Below are positions 23,831 to 37,100 of a stretch of DNA of 64,000 nucleotides, in pieces (within the stretch, counting starts at the first letter, position 1; each line of letters opens with the position of its first letter). This DNA comes from Bryoerythrophyllum caledonicum. Taxonomy: Eukaryota > Streptophyta > Bryopsida > Pottiales > Pottiaceae. Under the pieces are notes generated by a model. It had not been told where the DNA came from. It worked only from the letters and a program-made list of their open reading frames with translations, and did not search any database. The position numbers and the translations under genes were made by a program. Where the stretch lies: contig OZ020517.1 of NCBI GenBank assembly GCA_963971425.1, positions 24,066,462 to 24,130,461 on the forward strand. The letters are read 5' to 3'.

Positions 23831-25190
23831 TTGACTTCAATTTTGTGTGGTTTTTGAGTCAGTATTTCAGTATTACAAAAACTGCATTCTCTAGTTGTTG
23901 ACTGCTATGTTGTGTAAACATTAAACCTTTGTTGATTTTGCAGTTTAAATTGTACTCAAGTTCATGTCCTCATTTGTGTGCTCTTGTATTGGTACTGCTC
24001 ACTATCGTAACTCTAACTGACCTTAATCCTCATGAATCTAACCCTGGAGTTCCCTCATCTTCAGAATTGAAACAAAGCCAGAAGCTTACCAAATTCGCCA
24101 AAATCTCGTTGATGTGCAAATGTCCTTCAATCTACACAGTACACACAAAGTTGATAGAAATTAGCGAATGAAGAAAAATGCACATGGCCTTCAGGTTTCG
24201 ATTGCAAGAGAGCTCACCTTAGAAATTCGGAAGAGAAGAGACTTCTAGATTTGCATAGAAACCTCATATTCATGTTGGAACCTTGTGCCCCAAGTTTATT
24301 AGTCAAAGTTTGACTTCAGAACTTTTCACATTTTGCTTTGTTTCTCCTTATGTTTAAACTATTTACATATTATATTAATATTTTGAGCTATATGTAATAC
24401 GAAGATGCTTAGGAGTTTTATCACATAATTTACCATAAAAATTTTATGCATGTGTTGTAGGTAAAGTGGGAAGGGTTGAAAAACATGTTCAACAACGACG
24501 AAATGGTGATTTAATGTTGAACGCCATGAAGCACTAGTGCGTGTACCACTAACACCTGCAACGTATTTTGAGGTAAACATTTATTTTTACACAAGTTTAA
24601 GATTGATTGTTGATTGATCTTCTGTACTATGTTGTTTGTAGAATAACCTTTATGTGGATGTGCAAACATTTTTTTTTATTAGCGATTGTAACAAGATCCA
24701 ATGGTGTTAGTAATAGCAAGTAGACATATGGTTCATTTTCTCCCCTAGGTTCAGTGGAATCCCTTCGTTTCAGTTCACTTAGATTCAAAAGATTGCATCA
24801 GGCATGATGTAGATTTATTATCATCATGTCAGAAATGATATTAGTTATATTTTATACCAATGTTTAGGGATGCAAAAGAGGTGTAGCATATTTAACCCCT
24901 AAATGATCAAGTGACAAAAATGGGCTTCTTGAAAGTTCGGTCAGGTTCCTATGGTGTCAATTTCTAACATTCCTCTTTGAAAATTTTACTATAGAAAGGC
25001 ATTACCAAGACTTTAGTGGGAATTTTTTTTTTACCAAAATTGGACATTTGATCAAAAAAATTTAACGTTTTGAATTTCAAATGGGGAGAGCGGGCAAGTC
25101 GGGCACGTCCAAAAAGTTTTGTTAGAACACTCTGTTGAATGTGAGATTTTCAGTAATCGTAAGTAATATTATTTTCCTTCATGTTATCAA
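23831..25190. other. AT-rich noncoding part of the transposon
   Basis: No gene is supported. TTTAACCCCTAAATGATC at about 24892 resembles the TTAA-CCCCTAAAG end of element A at 11915, hinting at an old insertion. The start of the rightward transposase gene may include exons here, but none can be defined. Confidence 0.4.
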
Positions 25191-25745
25191 AATAAGTTCT
25201 CATATTTAGTGATAAATAACATATCAACCTAAGTCAAACATTTTCACACATTGTCACTCATTGTTGGACAAGGTACTAGAAAAACTTCTTGTTTTCCAAA
25301 TAAAACCTAGATATCTTTTCATTTTTCACTTTTTATTTTTTCCACAACAATATGTGGTGTAAACCATCTTATTGACCATTTGGATTACCAATCTATGACA
25401 TATTATGTTCACAAAAAATTACAATGTGAATTAACAAATTTCGAACTTCCACTCCTTGCACAGTTGTTTTGAATATGCTACACCCGTTTTCTACCTCTAA
25501 AAATTGGTGAACAAGGAATTAACATCATGCTTAACAAGATGGTTGTGGATTTAGACCATGTGTAGTGCAAAAATTAGACACCAAGTGAAGTCAAAGTCTA
25601 TTGATCCACTGCACGCAGGGAAGAATATGAACCATATGCTTGACTTCAAGCACTATAATCTTTCAATCCGAATGGTCAAAGTTTATGAAATTTTGTTTAT
25701 ATATTACTTAATAAGTCTTAATTGGGATCCTACGGTCAATATTAG
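25191..25745. repeat. diverged single copy of the 354-bp satellite unit plus flank
   Basis: It carries the same order of motifs as the 20.4-22.2 kb array (TTTTCACACATTGTCAC, AAGGTACTA, TTATTGACCATTTGGAT, GAATATGCTACACCC) and then the same 3' flank as 22.23-22.46 kb. It is clearly older than the array copies. Confidence 0.75.
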
Positions 25746-26429
25746 AAATAAAATCTTTTGTTTCCTTATTTGTTCATTGCACTGGAATTCAACAATTTTG
25801 AAGTGATTTTGGTGTAACATTGTCATTGTACCTTTAGGGATAAAGACTCTGTGCAAGGAGTTCATGCTCTACAAATTCTTATTTTTTTCATTTCAATGGT
25901 GTTTTATCAAAAGGTCCAATATCATCATCATATTTTGAACAGTAAATATGTGTTTAGATACATATCTTTTATCAGATGAATGGTGCTTTGAAGGTTAACA
26001 ATTAGTACATGTATTTTGAGTAATGTGCAACCAAATGTTCCTATTTTTGCAATAGTGATAATAGAGAGCCGCACGATTCAGACTTCTTTGATACGGCCGC
26101 ACATCCAAAGGGATAATATGCATTCCAATAGCTCTGTGGGGGCTCGATTAGTACGAGCAGCACGTGCAAGGCAAATTCAATAGAGATCTGTTGGGATCAT
26201 GACATCTGAATTAGAAAGGGCGGTAGAATTGCTTTCTGAGAGAGGAGATGTACTAGGCTCAACAACAGGGAGCATGCATTTAAAAGTGGCATGGAATTGA
26301 ATGGGTCGAAGTTGTTCCCATTCGAGGTGGCGATGCGTATCACTAGGGTAGATGATGCATTGTATTGGACCGGAGAGATTGTAGGAGAACGCCTTGGCAT
26401 GTGTGTGGGCTTGATCATTCGTTGGCATC
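25746..26429. other. noncoding stretch upstream of the transposase frame
   Basis: No clear gene. The region just before 26430 is open in more than one frame and may hold the true start or a first exon of the transposase. Confidence 0.35.
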
Positions 26430-29288
26430 GTGTGGAACGCGTTGGCATTGCTAGGTGTAGTGGCTGTAGAACCTGATATCACAGATGTCTATGGTAACAT
26501 TGGATCACGGATAGCGCCTACACAAGTGATGGCCCCGGAATTTGATTTTCCTGAGTTCATCAACACACCAGGATCCACCGAGAGGTCTCGACGCAGTAGT
26601 CATGCTTCAAACGTCATAGATGAAAATTCCCCGTTTTCCCAATCTACACCCTCAAACATCCGAGATTTGCCCCATGTAGATGGATTTGCTTATGTTAGAC
26701 CAACACGTTGTCCCTATTCTATGCAAAATAGGAGAAGGAGAGATTCAAGAGAGCCATCATTGACAGAAGCTGCACCAACTAAGGTATCGCTTATAAGCGT
26801 GCAAATTGCAATGGCACAAGGAGGATGCAAACGCAATTGTTTGAGGGACGTTCCAGCAAGGTATCTATTGGACATGCGATATAATGCATGGGCTAATGAG
26901 TTTTCAGTACGAAGTACGTGGATGAGACAGATGCTAGTTTCATTTTACACAAGGACGGAAGGAACTCGTCGAGACAAGTTTGTAACAAAGTTAGATGGAA
27001 AACAAGTTTGCAATGCTTGCTACGCTCTTGGAGTTGGATATTCACATAGGCGCTTTAAGCAAATGAAGAAGGACTGCCTAATATATGGAAGAGTGACATC
27101 GATTCACCGCAATACCCTTTCAAATCCGATTAGAGAGAGCACTAGAATGTTTGCGGCAGAGGCTTGCTTTAAATCGTTTGTCGATGAAGCTGGTTGTCGT
27201 CAACCTCATCGTTGTATTCGCCGTAAGAGTGACAACGAAGTGGTGCCTCTCATTCTCCTTCCTATCAATATAGCCAAATTTGATGTATTCAATTACATGA
27301 ACGAGGAGGTCAAGAGAATTTGTAATGGAGAAATCATTTCTATGAGTTTGTTCCGGAGGATGTGGCGCATCAAGTATCCCCACGTTCAGGTACCTCCTTT
27401 CTCGAGATTCTCAAAGTGTTATCAATGTTGGGAGTATAAATGTACCATGGAGGGAACCACCAATGCGGATGCAAGAATAAAGATAAAGGAGTTGTTTATG
27501 TTGCATTTGCGCAACCAGATGGAAGAACATAGGCATTATTGGATATTCAAGAGGTCATGTTATATTAGCCCTGAGTTGTACATGTGCATCATAGTGGATG
27601 GCATGGACCAAAACACGACCATGGTACCGAGGATGCAGCAGACTGTGAAGAACATTGAACATCGGTTTGTGAAGACCCATCTGTGTGGTGCTCTTGTACA
27701 TGGGATTGGTTTATATTGCGACGTGTCGTTTGGGGCTCACCACAAACACGATAGCAACCAAGTCGTGAGTACATTGTTGTACGTGATAAGAGATGTGCTG
27801 CGGAGGAGGGGCTTTTTGCCACCAACATTGCGAATCCAGGCGGACAACTGCACACGCGAGAACAAAACATTTATATGTTTGCTCCATCTGCTACATTGGT
27901 GGGATTGGGGTTTTTTCAGGAGGTGGAACTATCTTTTCTTATAGTGGGCCATACACACGAAGATATTGATCAACGCTTCAGTTATATATCAAATACGTTG
28001 AAGAGGTCGGACATGGACTCGTTGAAGGGGTCGGACGTGGACTCGTTGAAGGAAATTATGAGTCTTATAGAACGAGGAACATCTCCAACGGAGACATTTG
28101 TTAGCGCCCGGCTGCTAGAGAATGTATGGGATTGGAAATTGTTAATAACTCCTCACTTATTGACTGGTCAAGATTCATTGGTAGGCATAACATTTCCGCA
28201 CCACATGCGATTCTATATGGTCAATCGAGAAGGGACTCGTGAGGTTTGAGTACAACACAAGCATTATTGCAATGATCCATGGGGACCGGAGGAAGGGACG
28301 AAAAACTTTGAGGTCGTTGCCAAGTAGGGATGAACGACCATCGTTTGCGGAAGTATAGGGAGTAGATGAACAGGAGTTGAAGGCGTTGGATGACTTCATT
28401 GTATATAAACAAAGGTGCATTCAAAGGTTGCAGCATGAAAACAAGAATCGTGAGGCAAAAGTAGAGGCTGAAAGATTGAAACTCTATTTAGCTGAATTTC
28501 CACACAAAGACCGTAGCAATGAGCATCGTTCCTCACCGTTTTGGCCTTCAGAGTTCTCCAACAGCGGACCTACAGAGAGTGTATCTTTGGATGTAATGGA
28601 TGGTACAAGTGAAGAAAATCACGAGATAGATGTCGTAGAGCAGGTAATGGCGATGCTTACAAATACCAAGGCTCGAGGATATTTTGGTCCTCGTAGAAGA
28701 AGACCCTCTAATCAAGCATTGCGCAGGGCACAACGAACAGAACGGAACTATGTTGAGGAAAGAGCTGAAGAAGGAGCAATGTATGAAGATAATCACAACC
28801 CATTTCCACCATTTAATCCACAATCTGATATCTGTTGTAGACAATTTGTAGCCTTGAGTGTTGATCGAGCAGAAATAGAAGGCGGTGTACCATTCTATGT
28901 GGAGAAAATGATTGAGGAAAGAAAAAATCGATGGAGACTTAAGATAAATGTTTGTTGGTATTGGCCCATCATCCAAAGGGGGGTTGTTGATGGACATGGG
29001 TCTTCTGCACAGCGATATGCAAATTGCATGGACTCAGTCTGGGAGCCATCTGGGGAGAGCCATAGTTGGGTAGAGAAAGATGCATGCATTTTTTCATGGG
29101 TAGACACACCGGAAAGAACCATGCCAGGGGCCAGCGGGTGGAGAAAGCGCAATGTATATGGAGTGCAGGTTGAAAGCAGGATTCGCATTCTTCAATCGGC
29201 AAAGGCTCATATACTACAATATATTGCAATGCAAACCGAAGCTATCGATGACGATCGTTTGCAAGCAGCTGTAAATTCTATGGAGTAG
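26430..29288 (+). pseudogene. DDE-like transposase of DUF7869 type, two frameshifts
   Basis: Three open pieces in changing phase form one ancestral protein: 26430-27944, 27875-28249 and 28377-29288. The first has a basic, Cys-containing N-terminal region (VCNACYALGVGYSHRRF), a CYQCWEYKC pair, then IVDGMDQN and LRIQADNCTREN, the first two acidic positions of the catalytic core. The second has FLIVGHTHEDIDQRFS, the third acidic cluster. The third piece has a C-terminal RWRLKINVCWYWP segment typical of the end of these proteins. Frameshifts lie at about 27870-27890 and 28240-28380. Known: DUF7869 proteins are widespread, transposon-linked and carry an RNase H-like fold. It would cut the 33-bp termini. 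The named superfamily is uncertain. Confidence 0.65.
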
Positions 29289-29829
29289 ATAGTGTGTCTT
29301 TTTGAGAGTATACTAGTTGTGTATGGTAATTGATATATAGTGTATGTGTAAGAGTAGTATATTCTAAGGGTGATGTAAGACGTTGAGTCATTAATCCTTT
29401 AGAGTAAAGTTGTGTTTACTATTGGTGCTAAGTCCAATTGTTGAAGCATCCATATTTAGTTTTCACCATTCTATGCATTATGTACTACGTAGAATATCTT
29501 TTAATCAACTGCCAACCCTTGCATAAAGTATGTTTTTTTGTCATTACGCCTGTTTATATACGACAATCCTTCAAATCTATCTTTGAAATATTGTGAAACT
29601 ATATTAAATACACATTTATCTAGTATTAACGAGGGGCCACCACAAATTACTTGAAAATGCCAGAAAATAGCTTCCAATATGAACAACCATGATTGTACGT
29701 AATATTGTTGCAGAAGCTCAATTTTTTTTCTTTTGGAAAACATTTTTTTTCTTTGATTTTTTATTTATTTTTGCAATTTTGCCACTTTTGTTCGCAATGG
29801 CCGCCGTTGTACCCAAGTGCACTTTTAAA
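29289..29829. other. right subterminal part of the transposon
   Basis: AT-rich, with poly-T runs near 29720-29760. No gene is seen. Confidence 0.4.
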
Positions 29830-29862
29830 TGGCCAAGTGCATAATTGCTTAATTGCGTGTTA

Positions 29863-30593
29863 AATATGTTTTTCCACAAAGCTAGTTTTTAGTGGATTAT
29901 TTTTAAGAGGAGCAAAGCGGTATAAATTTTTCTTATTTTTTAAAAGAAATTGTGCAAAGAAGAGAGGTTCAAAAACTTATCACTATACATTTTCAATTTA
30001 TTTTTTCAAGTGCAATTGCTTATTGAATTCAAAACTAAACAATAAGTTTAATTACAATCGGACATCTTGAAGTAGATTTTAAAATTTTAAAAAGAAATCA
30101 AATTCTTAAGTGTTATATATAGAAGAAATTTTATTTTTAATAACGTGCCTCATAAGGTGTGAAAACCTTTGACTTATCTTTAAATGGAATATTTGCATCA
30201 AAGAACGGTTTTTTTTACGCTCTATAAAATATTACTATTATTCATATAAAAATGTCAATTTTGATGGAAGCGTGTAGAATTATATTTGGAGATTTCCTAG
30301 GTCCGAAGCTTTGCACTTAAAATAGTACAAACGGTTATTAGAGATCTGATTCAAAAAAGTTTACCTTCTCAGGAAGATAGGACTAGCCCATCATCTTCCT
30401 AAAAAAATGGCCATAAAAATTGACATCACAAGAACCTCTTTAACTTAGTTATCATTCATCCAAACACAACCAAAGCAATGGCAAGTGAATGGTGGGAGAT
30501 TTGAGTACTCTACCTACAATAGCTATAAAAGTCTATAAAGATTCACTTTAATAAATCATAAGGAATTATAACAATAAGCCATTTTTTGAAGTA
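29863..30593. other. AT-rich spacer
   Basis: No gene or repeat is recognised. Confidence 0.45.
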
Positions 30594-30699
30594 AAAAATG
30601 AATTTGAGACTCTCACTCAAAGTTTCAAGTGTCAATATAATATACTGAAAAATAAAATCCACACTCGAAACTTTGAGTGAGAATCTCAAATTCATTTTT
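30594..30699. ncRNA. miRNA-precursor-like hairpin (or tiny foldback element)
   Basis: The arms 30594-30632 and 30661-30699 are inverted copies pairing at 37 of 39 positions (left arm contains TTTGAGACTCTCACTCAAAG), separated by a 28-base loop. Size, near-perfect pairing and two internal mismatches fit a plant pre-miRNA. A MITE-derived foldback would look the same, and no promoter or expression evidence is available. Confidence 0.4.
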
Positions 30700-30892
30700 A
30701 ACTTTCAATCATTTGCTTTTTTACTTTCATTTCAATCATTCGCTTTGCAAAGACCATCATTTCAAGTATGTCAATGCATGGCATAAACTTATGGGAATAG
30801 GAATAGTGTCCTCTACCTTGATGTAGTCCAAGTCCAAGGTCAACATTCACGTCAACATTTGATTCTAAAGTTGCGAAAGGAGCCTGCACAGT

Positions 30893-31044
30893 GCACACTC
30901 ATACTGGAGTATATTATGCACTCATACTGGAATATAGTATGCACACTTATACTGGAATATATTATGCACACTTATACTGGAATATATTATGCACACTTAT
31001 ACTGGAGGAAAATATGAGCACTTGTACTGGAGTATGTTATGCAA
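30893..31044. repeat. minisatellite, about 24-25-bp unit, six copies
   Basis: Unit consensus GCACACTTATACTGGAATAT + ATTAT; successive units differ by a few bases (TACTGGAGTAT, TACTGGAGGAA). The open frame across it merely reflects the repeat. Confidence 0.9.
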
Positions 31045-32586
31045 ACTGCAATAAAGAACATGCAAGGACATGCAAGAATTGGTGTCTGGTCATGGGAAGG
31101 GCGTGGTGAAATTGTCACCGTGAACAGGAAAGCGAAGGTGATGGGTTGGTATACCCGGAACAGTTATTCTTCAATCATGCGAAGGTAATTTCAACTAGGC
31201 AGTTGTACAGGAAGACAGAAAATTCGACTGAACGAAGAATATTGTGGTCTGGAGGTACCTCAACTGAGGCTCGTGATTGCTTTTTGTTCTTGTCAAAGGA
31301 GTAGGCTCGTACTTGAAGCCCGAATGCTTTCTCGAAAGACTTCAGGTGGAAAGGGCTGCACTTGAATTCGTGCCTTACCTTTAGTATAGAGAACTTTTCA
31401 AGACATCTCACCGTAAGCAAGCATTCTCTCACTGAGTTATAAGTGGAGTCAAAGCAGCCGATTGCTGGAAATTAATGGTATGAAATGCTCTAGTAACGAT
31501 CTAGTACTGAAGTTTTATATTAAACTGCACGGTGATATATTCTAGCAATTAGCAATCATTCGGAGAAGAGATTTGGTTGAGGTAGTTACACATTTTGTTC
31601 AGGTGATTGGCCATGGCCGGAAGGCCCCACCATCGTTCTTCTCTTGAATGACTGAATCTCCTTCTTCTGCACTGTAATATTTGGTAAGAGCATGTCAGCC
31701 ACCAAAACTCTGCGCTCTGACAAATGTGAAAAGCACGTCAAACAGTGATGACAAAGGTGTACTGTACCAAAATATGGCTTTTCTCATGACTTGGTCAGGC
31801 GCTGTCAATAGAGTGTAAGCCTAATCCGCAACCGAGAGTGGACCCTGAACCTTCTGACTTGAAGTTATCCCCATACAGTGACGCCAAGCGTGACACCAAT
31901 CTTCAGCTTTGGTGGTCACAGCCGCATTTGTTTGCTCCGGCACCAAGTTCCTGAGCAGAACGTCTGAGCCAGATAAAACCCTTGAAACCTGAGGATTAAC
32001 TCAGAATACTTTTCGGTAACTCGTCTGATCACCTTGTGTATCAATGAGGCTATCCTCCGACCAGGAAGAGCATACAATTATATTTTGCGCACCAGTTTTT
32101 CTACGAAATATTCATAGCACTGAATACCTTGAAAATAGTCCAATGCTTGTTTGGAATTTGAGACCGAAAGAAAACAGTCCAATGGAACTGAGAACTAAAA
32201 ACAGGAGTACCAGGAGCTTAGGCTCATGTGACTATGTTAAAAGCCTCCTTCAGTAATGTCATTCACAGAGGAAACCTTGCAGGATTGGAAATCTTATCCT
32301 CTTTATGGAGCCTAATGGGCTTACTTCGTCCATGCTCAGACCTGGGAATACCAAATCATTCCACCGTACCTGAGTTACAGGCTGATACCTGACAGAAGTG
32401 ACACCATCCATGTGACCAATTCGTTGCTGTAGTACATGATCAGAGGGGATCCGTTGGGAATATTGACGGACCTACTCAACTGTCGATACGATCCCTCGAA
32501 TGCCATGGAGATCATGCGCCTCTCGTTAAACCGCCCAATTCCTTCTTGTCCTTGCACATGACCAAGAATTAGCGTTCTGGTGGCCG
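31045..32586. other. intergenic, upstream region of the lipid-transfer protein gene
   Basis: More balanced base composition than the transposon regions, with no recognisable coding exon. It presumably includes the promoter of the following gene. Confidence 0.45.
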
Positions 32587-32594
32587 GATATTTA
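32587..32594 (+). promoter_or_regulatory. TATA-like box of the lipid-transfer protein gene
   Basis: TATTTAAA lies about 90 bases upstream of the start codon at 32684, a normal distance for a plant gene with a short leader. Confidence 0.45.
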
Positions 32595-32683
32595 AACCCT
32601 CCAGGTTGAGCCCATGTTCACTACAACTTTCAATTGCTGCACAGTATCATCATCTCCTTTGACAGACTTTGAGCAGTGCAGCA

Positions 32684-33174
32684 ATGGAGAACATCAACAC
32701 AGGAACCGCGTCAAAAGTCCAAGCCCTGGTAACATTAGTGGCTGTCATTCTAGTGGCCCAGGGGTGTGTCAGTGGAGTAGTAGCAGCAGGGTCATGCACA
32801 AGCTCCCTGTCATCCTTGGCATCGTGCTTGCCAGCGGTCGAAGGTGACAGCCCTCCACCACCCACAGAGACGTGCTGCGCCATCATCCGCACCACCGATA
32901 CTGGCTGCCTCTGCAACCTCGTTACTGAATACTCCAATGCCGCGGGCGTCAATATGCGTGCCGCGCTCCTCTTGCCCAAACAATGCAAGCATATCATCCC
33001 CGCTGGCTACAGTTGTAATGGTAATTCACACATACACAGCTCCACTCACCTCCATTTACATAAAAGGATGACATCATTCCTACGGAATTAATATTAACTG
33101 GTCATTTTGCAATTTCTGCAGGCTATGTTATCCCTTCCTATGTTCCAACACTGCGCAAGCTCATGAACGCATAG
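32684..33174 (+). CDS. non-specific lipid-transfer protein (eight-cysteine motif), two exons
   Basis: Exons 32684-33020 and 33122-33174 (GT...CTGCAG intron of 101 bp, splitting a Gly codon) give 129 residues. The ATG at 32684 begins a signal peptide: hydrophobic LVTLVAVILVAQG at about residues 15-27, cleavage probably near VVAAG. The mature part has the eight-cysteine pattern C-x9-C-x15-CC-x9-CLC-x23-C-x9-C, which forms four disulfides around a lipid cavity; the spacing is closest to type-2/LTPd-like proteins. The CLC has the hydrophobic middle residue seen in type-2 proteins. A short exon 2 encodes GYVIPSYVPTLRKLMNA, with no GPI tail. Known role: secreted, binds fatty acids and phospholipids, used in cuticle/sporopollenin deposition or defence. 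Which of these applies here is not decidable. Confidence 0.88.
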
Positions 33175-34171
33175 ACGGAGGCCTCGTCAGCAGTACCAAC
33201 ATCATACATTAGTTCAAACCATGTAAATGACGTTGGTAGAATAAAGCAAGGAGCGACCAGTTTCTAGACATGTGAATTGAAGGGCTTTCGTTTATGCTGA
33301 TTGCAACATGTAAAGTTGACAAGAGTCAACTCTAAGACATTCCTGGTAAGAATGGCGGAGCTTACCTGAAAAGGATGTGCCAATCCCGTTTTCTCGTAAG
33401 TCATGGTTGAAAGTGCTGACGTGTTCCTCATTACGCCCGGTCAAGCGTCATGAAGTCCCGAAAACCTGTAGTAGCATTGCAATCTACTTCTATGCAACCC
33501 TGTACTTTAAACGAGCGACTCAAACGAGTAGGCCATGGCGGATAGAAACTGCTCTATGTGAATGCGACAGAGACAATGCTTTTGTATTCAGCACGAGGCA
33601 CAGGTCTATGGAAGTGGTAATGGTGTGAGGGAAGTCACAAGTGATCCTCCTCACTGCACACAACGGTGTCTGTATTTTAATTCAGACTTTGGATAATCAT
33701 ATACCAGCTCCTGAAGGAAGTGTATCCACCACTGATCCTGCTGATGCCCACTATTTCCTGGACATTCGATTAAGCACATAACACAATTAAAAGCTGTCAT
33801 TTCACTCCACCGAGTTAGAGTAAGAAATAGAGGTTGAAATAGCCACCGATTGAATTCACCTGCAAGATGAAAGGAAAGGTGCTTCAGTTCATAATAAAAA
33901 CGGTATGTACAATCCTTAAAGTTTTTAACTACAATGATCTACATTACTAGATCTAGTCCCATCCACCCTCTTACATCTCTACGCTGCGCAGTTTCAAACC
34001 CATAATTACACAGCTTCGCGGTCAGTCACTGGCTTCCATTCAGATGCTTAGAGCAACCAGAAAGTTCGGGATTACCTTGTTTTGTGAATTACTACTAGTT
34101 AGAAGACCGGTTTTATTCGAGTCATCATTCGAAACTTTTCTTGAGGAGACTGGATATGGCAAGCCATCATA
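33175..34171. other. intergenic, convergent 3' regions
   Basis: It holds the 3' untranslated parts of the lipid-transfer gene (+) and the CCDC57-like gene (-). No other gene is seen. Confidence 0.5.
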
Positions 34172-37100
34172 TTACGTCTCAAGCGGATGGTCATCCTTGA
34201 CATTCCAATTTCGAACTTTTGGTCTGCTGAGTTCTTCTTTACGTTTCATCGCTGCTTTGAATCGGGCGCGTTGACTATTTGTTCCCTGCAAAAACAAGGA
34301 GTTCATAAGTTCAGACGCACACTGAGGATGTTCCAAGCAACAAGGAATACAAATTTGTCATGCGCAGCTACGCAAAGACTACGACTTACCATCGATATTT
34401 TTTTAAGATTTCGTTAGTCTTCAAGCAGATCATGAAAACGTTATCAGCATTTGAGTAAAATCGCTATCAATGCAATGGAGTTGCATAGGGAAAATTTCAA
34501 ACGAACAAACAGGGTTTGTTGAGATGAAGCGAAAATATTAATCTGGTATACAGCAACCATCTCGCAGTAAACAAAGATAAAAAAACAGGTAGTGTTAATT
34601 CAGATGGGCCTGTAGAGGAGCACATGATGAATCGATAGTTTAGGGATAACCTTATGAAGAGGGTCATTGTCAAGTCCTTGAGGGCGTTCTAGCCGGTGGG
34701 GTGTCCCTTCCATTTGCAACCCTACGACTTCGAGCTTCTCCCTACTATCTCCTGGGACAAACAATTAAAACATGGAAAAACCTGAATAGCCATTCTTGTC
34801 CAAAAGCAGGGACTCCGGAAATTCGCTGCTACGTTACATGGTAGTTTAACGGCTCAATACAGGGTGATTCTGTGCCTGGGAAGGGTCTAGAGAATCCACA
34901 TCAATTTGACATTCCGCAGGTTAAATGATCAACTTTCACTTTAATTATGAGCTGAGAAGATTAAAATAAGAATATGTGCTCCTTGGAGAAGAATCCGTAG
35001 AGCTGGTGCATACCGTGGCCAACGCCATAACCCCACTGCTTCGAGCTAGGTTCTGTTGCCTTCCCATCAGATCTGAACCGAGTAGTGCTGGGCGAGATTG
35101 TCCTTGGACGTGCTGCATGTGCAACATCGTGTGGGTTGCTCATACCTGCCATCAATTTTGCATGTCTTGGAATTATTTCGCGTTCAGACTCTTGCTGGAA
35201 CTGCACAAGCATATCACCAGTTCATGAAGGCATTATATTGAAAATAATTACATGCTTAGAACCGCATTCTTCCTATGCATTGTGACCAGATTGAAGTTCC
35301 TCACTCCCTGTTTCTTTAAGCAACGAGGTAACCCTGTTTACCCAAGAAGGTTGTATTGTTGTATGTTAGCCATCAGCAGTATAATCTTGCATGAGAAGAT
35401 AGGTGCTCAAAAACACCTTCACTAATGACTCAAGTACCATAAATTGCACAAGCTTAGAATGTAATGCATAAAACATTTATTGAACGAAATGAAGCTAACT
35501 CAAATGAGACAATCCTGAAGAGCTAAACCCAAAGGAGTGATTTGTACCTGTCCAGTCAGACTTGGAGGAACAGCACTATAACCAAAATGGGAATTATGGG
35601 CAGATTCCCCTGCACCTGATGATTGCAATATTCTGCAAGGACCAACAATGCCAGACTGTCATCCAACTAATAGCAAATTTAGGCTGTCAATGTCAAGGAA
35701 AGTGACTCCAAAGAGGGATAATTCCATCACATTACAACATACTAAGCACTTTATATTAGTACAATATGACTCGGCTAAGTTCTTCACGTCATGATTTCAA
35801 AAGGGAGACAATTTAGTCATCGCACGCACATAATGAACCCTATACAGTACATTATTTTGTAATTACAACTGCAACAAAGTTATTCCTGAACAGCCGATCA
35901 AGGTTTGAAAACGAATATTATTGAGCGAGAGAGAGGGAGAGAGAGAGGACGAACTTGCTTAGATCGGCTCGGAGACTATTGCTAAGTTCCATCAGAAGGT
36001 CTCGCTCTTTAATAATGCGAGTCATGTCTGTTTTGGCGGCCTCCAGCTGGGCACGTAGACTTGAATTCACTATCTCCACCTCAGGAAGCCTGCCTCCTGC
36101 TCCCCCTGTTTGGGTAGAATCGAGACTGCAACACCCTCACCAACACTGGCCCTTGTTACTTACATTACAATCTCGCTCCCTTTGCAGATGAAGGAGAGTT
36201 GAGACACATCAGAAATTTGAATTCAACTTCATTTCTACCTACAATAGCGCTTTCACCTGCAATTTGAACTTGCAAACATAGACCTCAACAACCCCTGGTA
36301 GTGTCAACAAGGCAGAAATTTTTCAGGCAATTCAAAGGATCACTTTCTGGAGATGAAATTCCAAAGATGAACAACTGAAGACACACATCAACTGAAGAAC
36401 AATAATAGTTCTCGCTATGAAAAGTTCATCTCCATTGCCGCGTGAAAGGCTGCTAAGCTCGAATCTTTTACCTGGTCGGAAATTTCGTAGATGATTTTGT
36501 CCGACGAATAGGTGACACACCTGATCTCTTAGGTGAGGTCGATTGTCTCTGTGACGGTCTTCGACAATGAACTTTAGGTGACTCCGCTCGTAAATCGCCT
36601 AACTCGTCTGATATGTTTTGAACTAGATTTTTTAAATATTGCACTTCTTCTTTTAGACGCTTGACCCCTGAACGCTGCACATCAATTGCCACCAGAAGAA
36701 CTGAACGTCAGGTCGTTGCACTTCATACAATGGAAAATAACTTAATAAGAGAGAACTCATCCGCGAAAGGCTTTGAGCTTCACCAATTAGACCAGTTCTA
36801 TCTCTACATCAACTGGAATCTCTAGCATGTACACAATTTAAATATGAGTGGAAGTATTCAGATGTTGAAATGTCTCAGTGATGAGACATGATAAGTACAG
36901 TCTGCAGCCTAAGACGTAGGAAGCAAAGAGCGATAGTTGCGTGCTAGTCGTTCTTTTCCTTAATTGACTGACAACCGTAGAACACATACACAAAAGTATG
37001 TCAAGAATTGGTATCTAATTTTAATTGATCTCAGGTTATAACTGAAAGAAGTAGGGGAAGCAAAAAATGATGACCACAACCTTTTTGATGGGGCTCGAAG

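Larger units (their letters stand above)
15769..29862. mobile_element. decayed 14-kb DNA transposon with 33-bp terminal inverted repeats
   Basis: Left end 15769-15801 and right end 29830-29862 (inverted) share 32 of 33 bases, starting TAACACGCAATTAAGC. Both are followed inward by AGTGCACT. TTAA lies at or beside each end (15765-15768; 29860-29863). Inside, two coding blocks point outward: a leftward block (16368-20468) and a rightward transposase block (26430-29288). The centre holds a 354-bp satellite, a GC-rich region and an assembly gap. All longer frames are interrupted, so the copy is not autonomous now. The element is judged single from the matching termini and the enclosed coding blocks; two unrelated insertions sharing a terminal motif remain possible. 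Confidence 0.6.

Noticed and set aside
34961..35013. Alternative C-terminus of the CCDC57-like protein by reading through the donor at 35014
   Set aside because: The readthrough frame stops soon after, whereas splicing at 35014 joins two further exons in phase and gives a conserved-looking end. Retention could still occur as an isoform.
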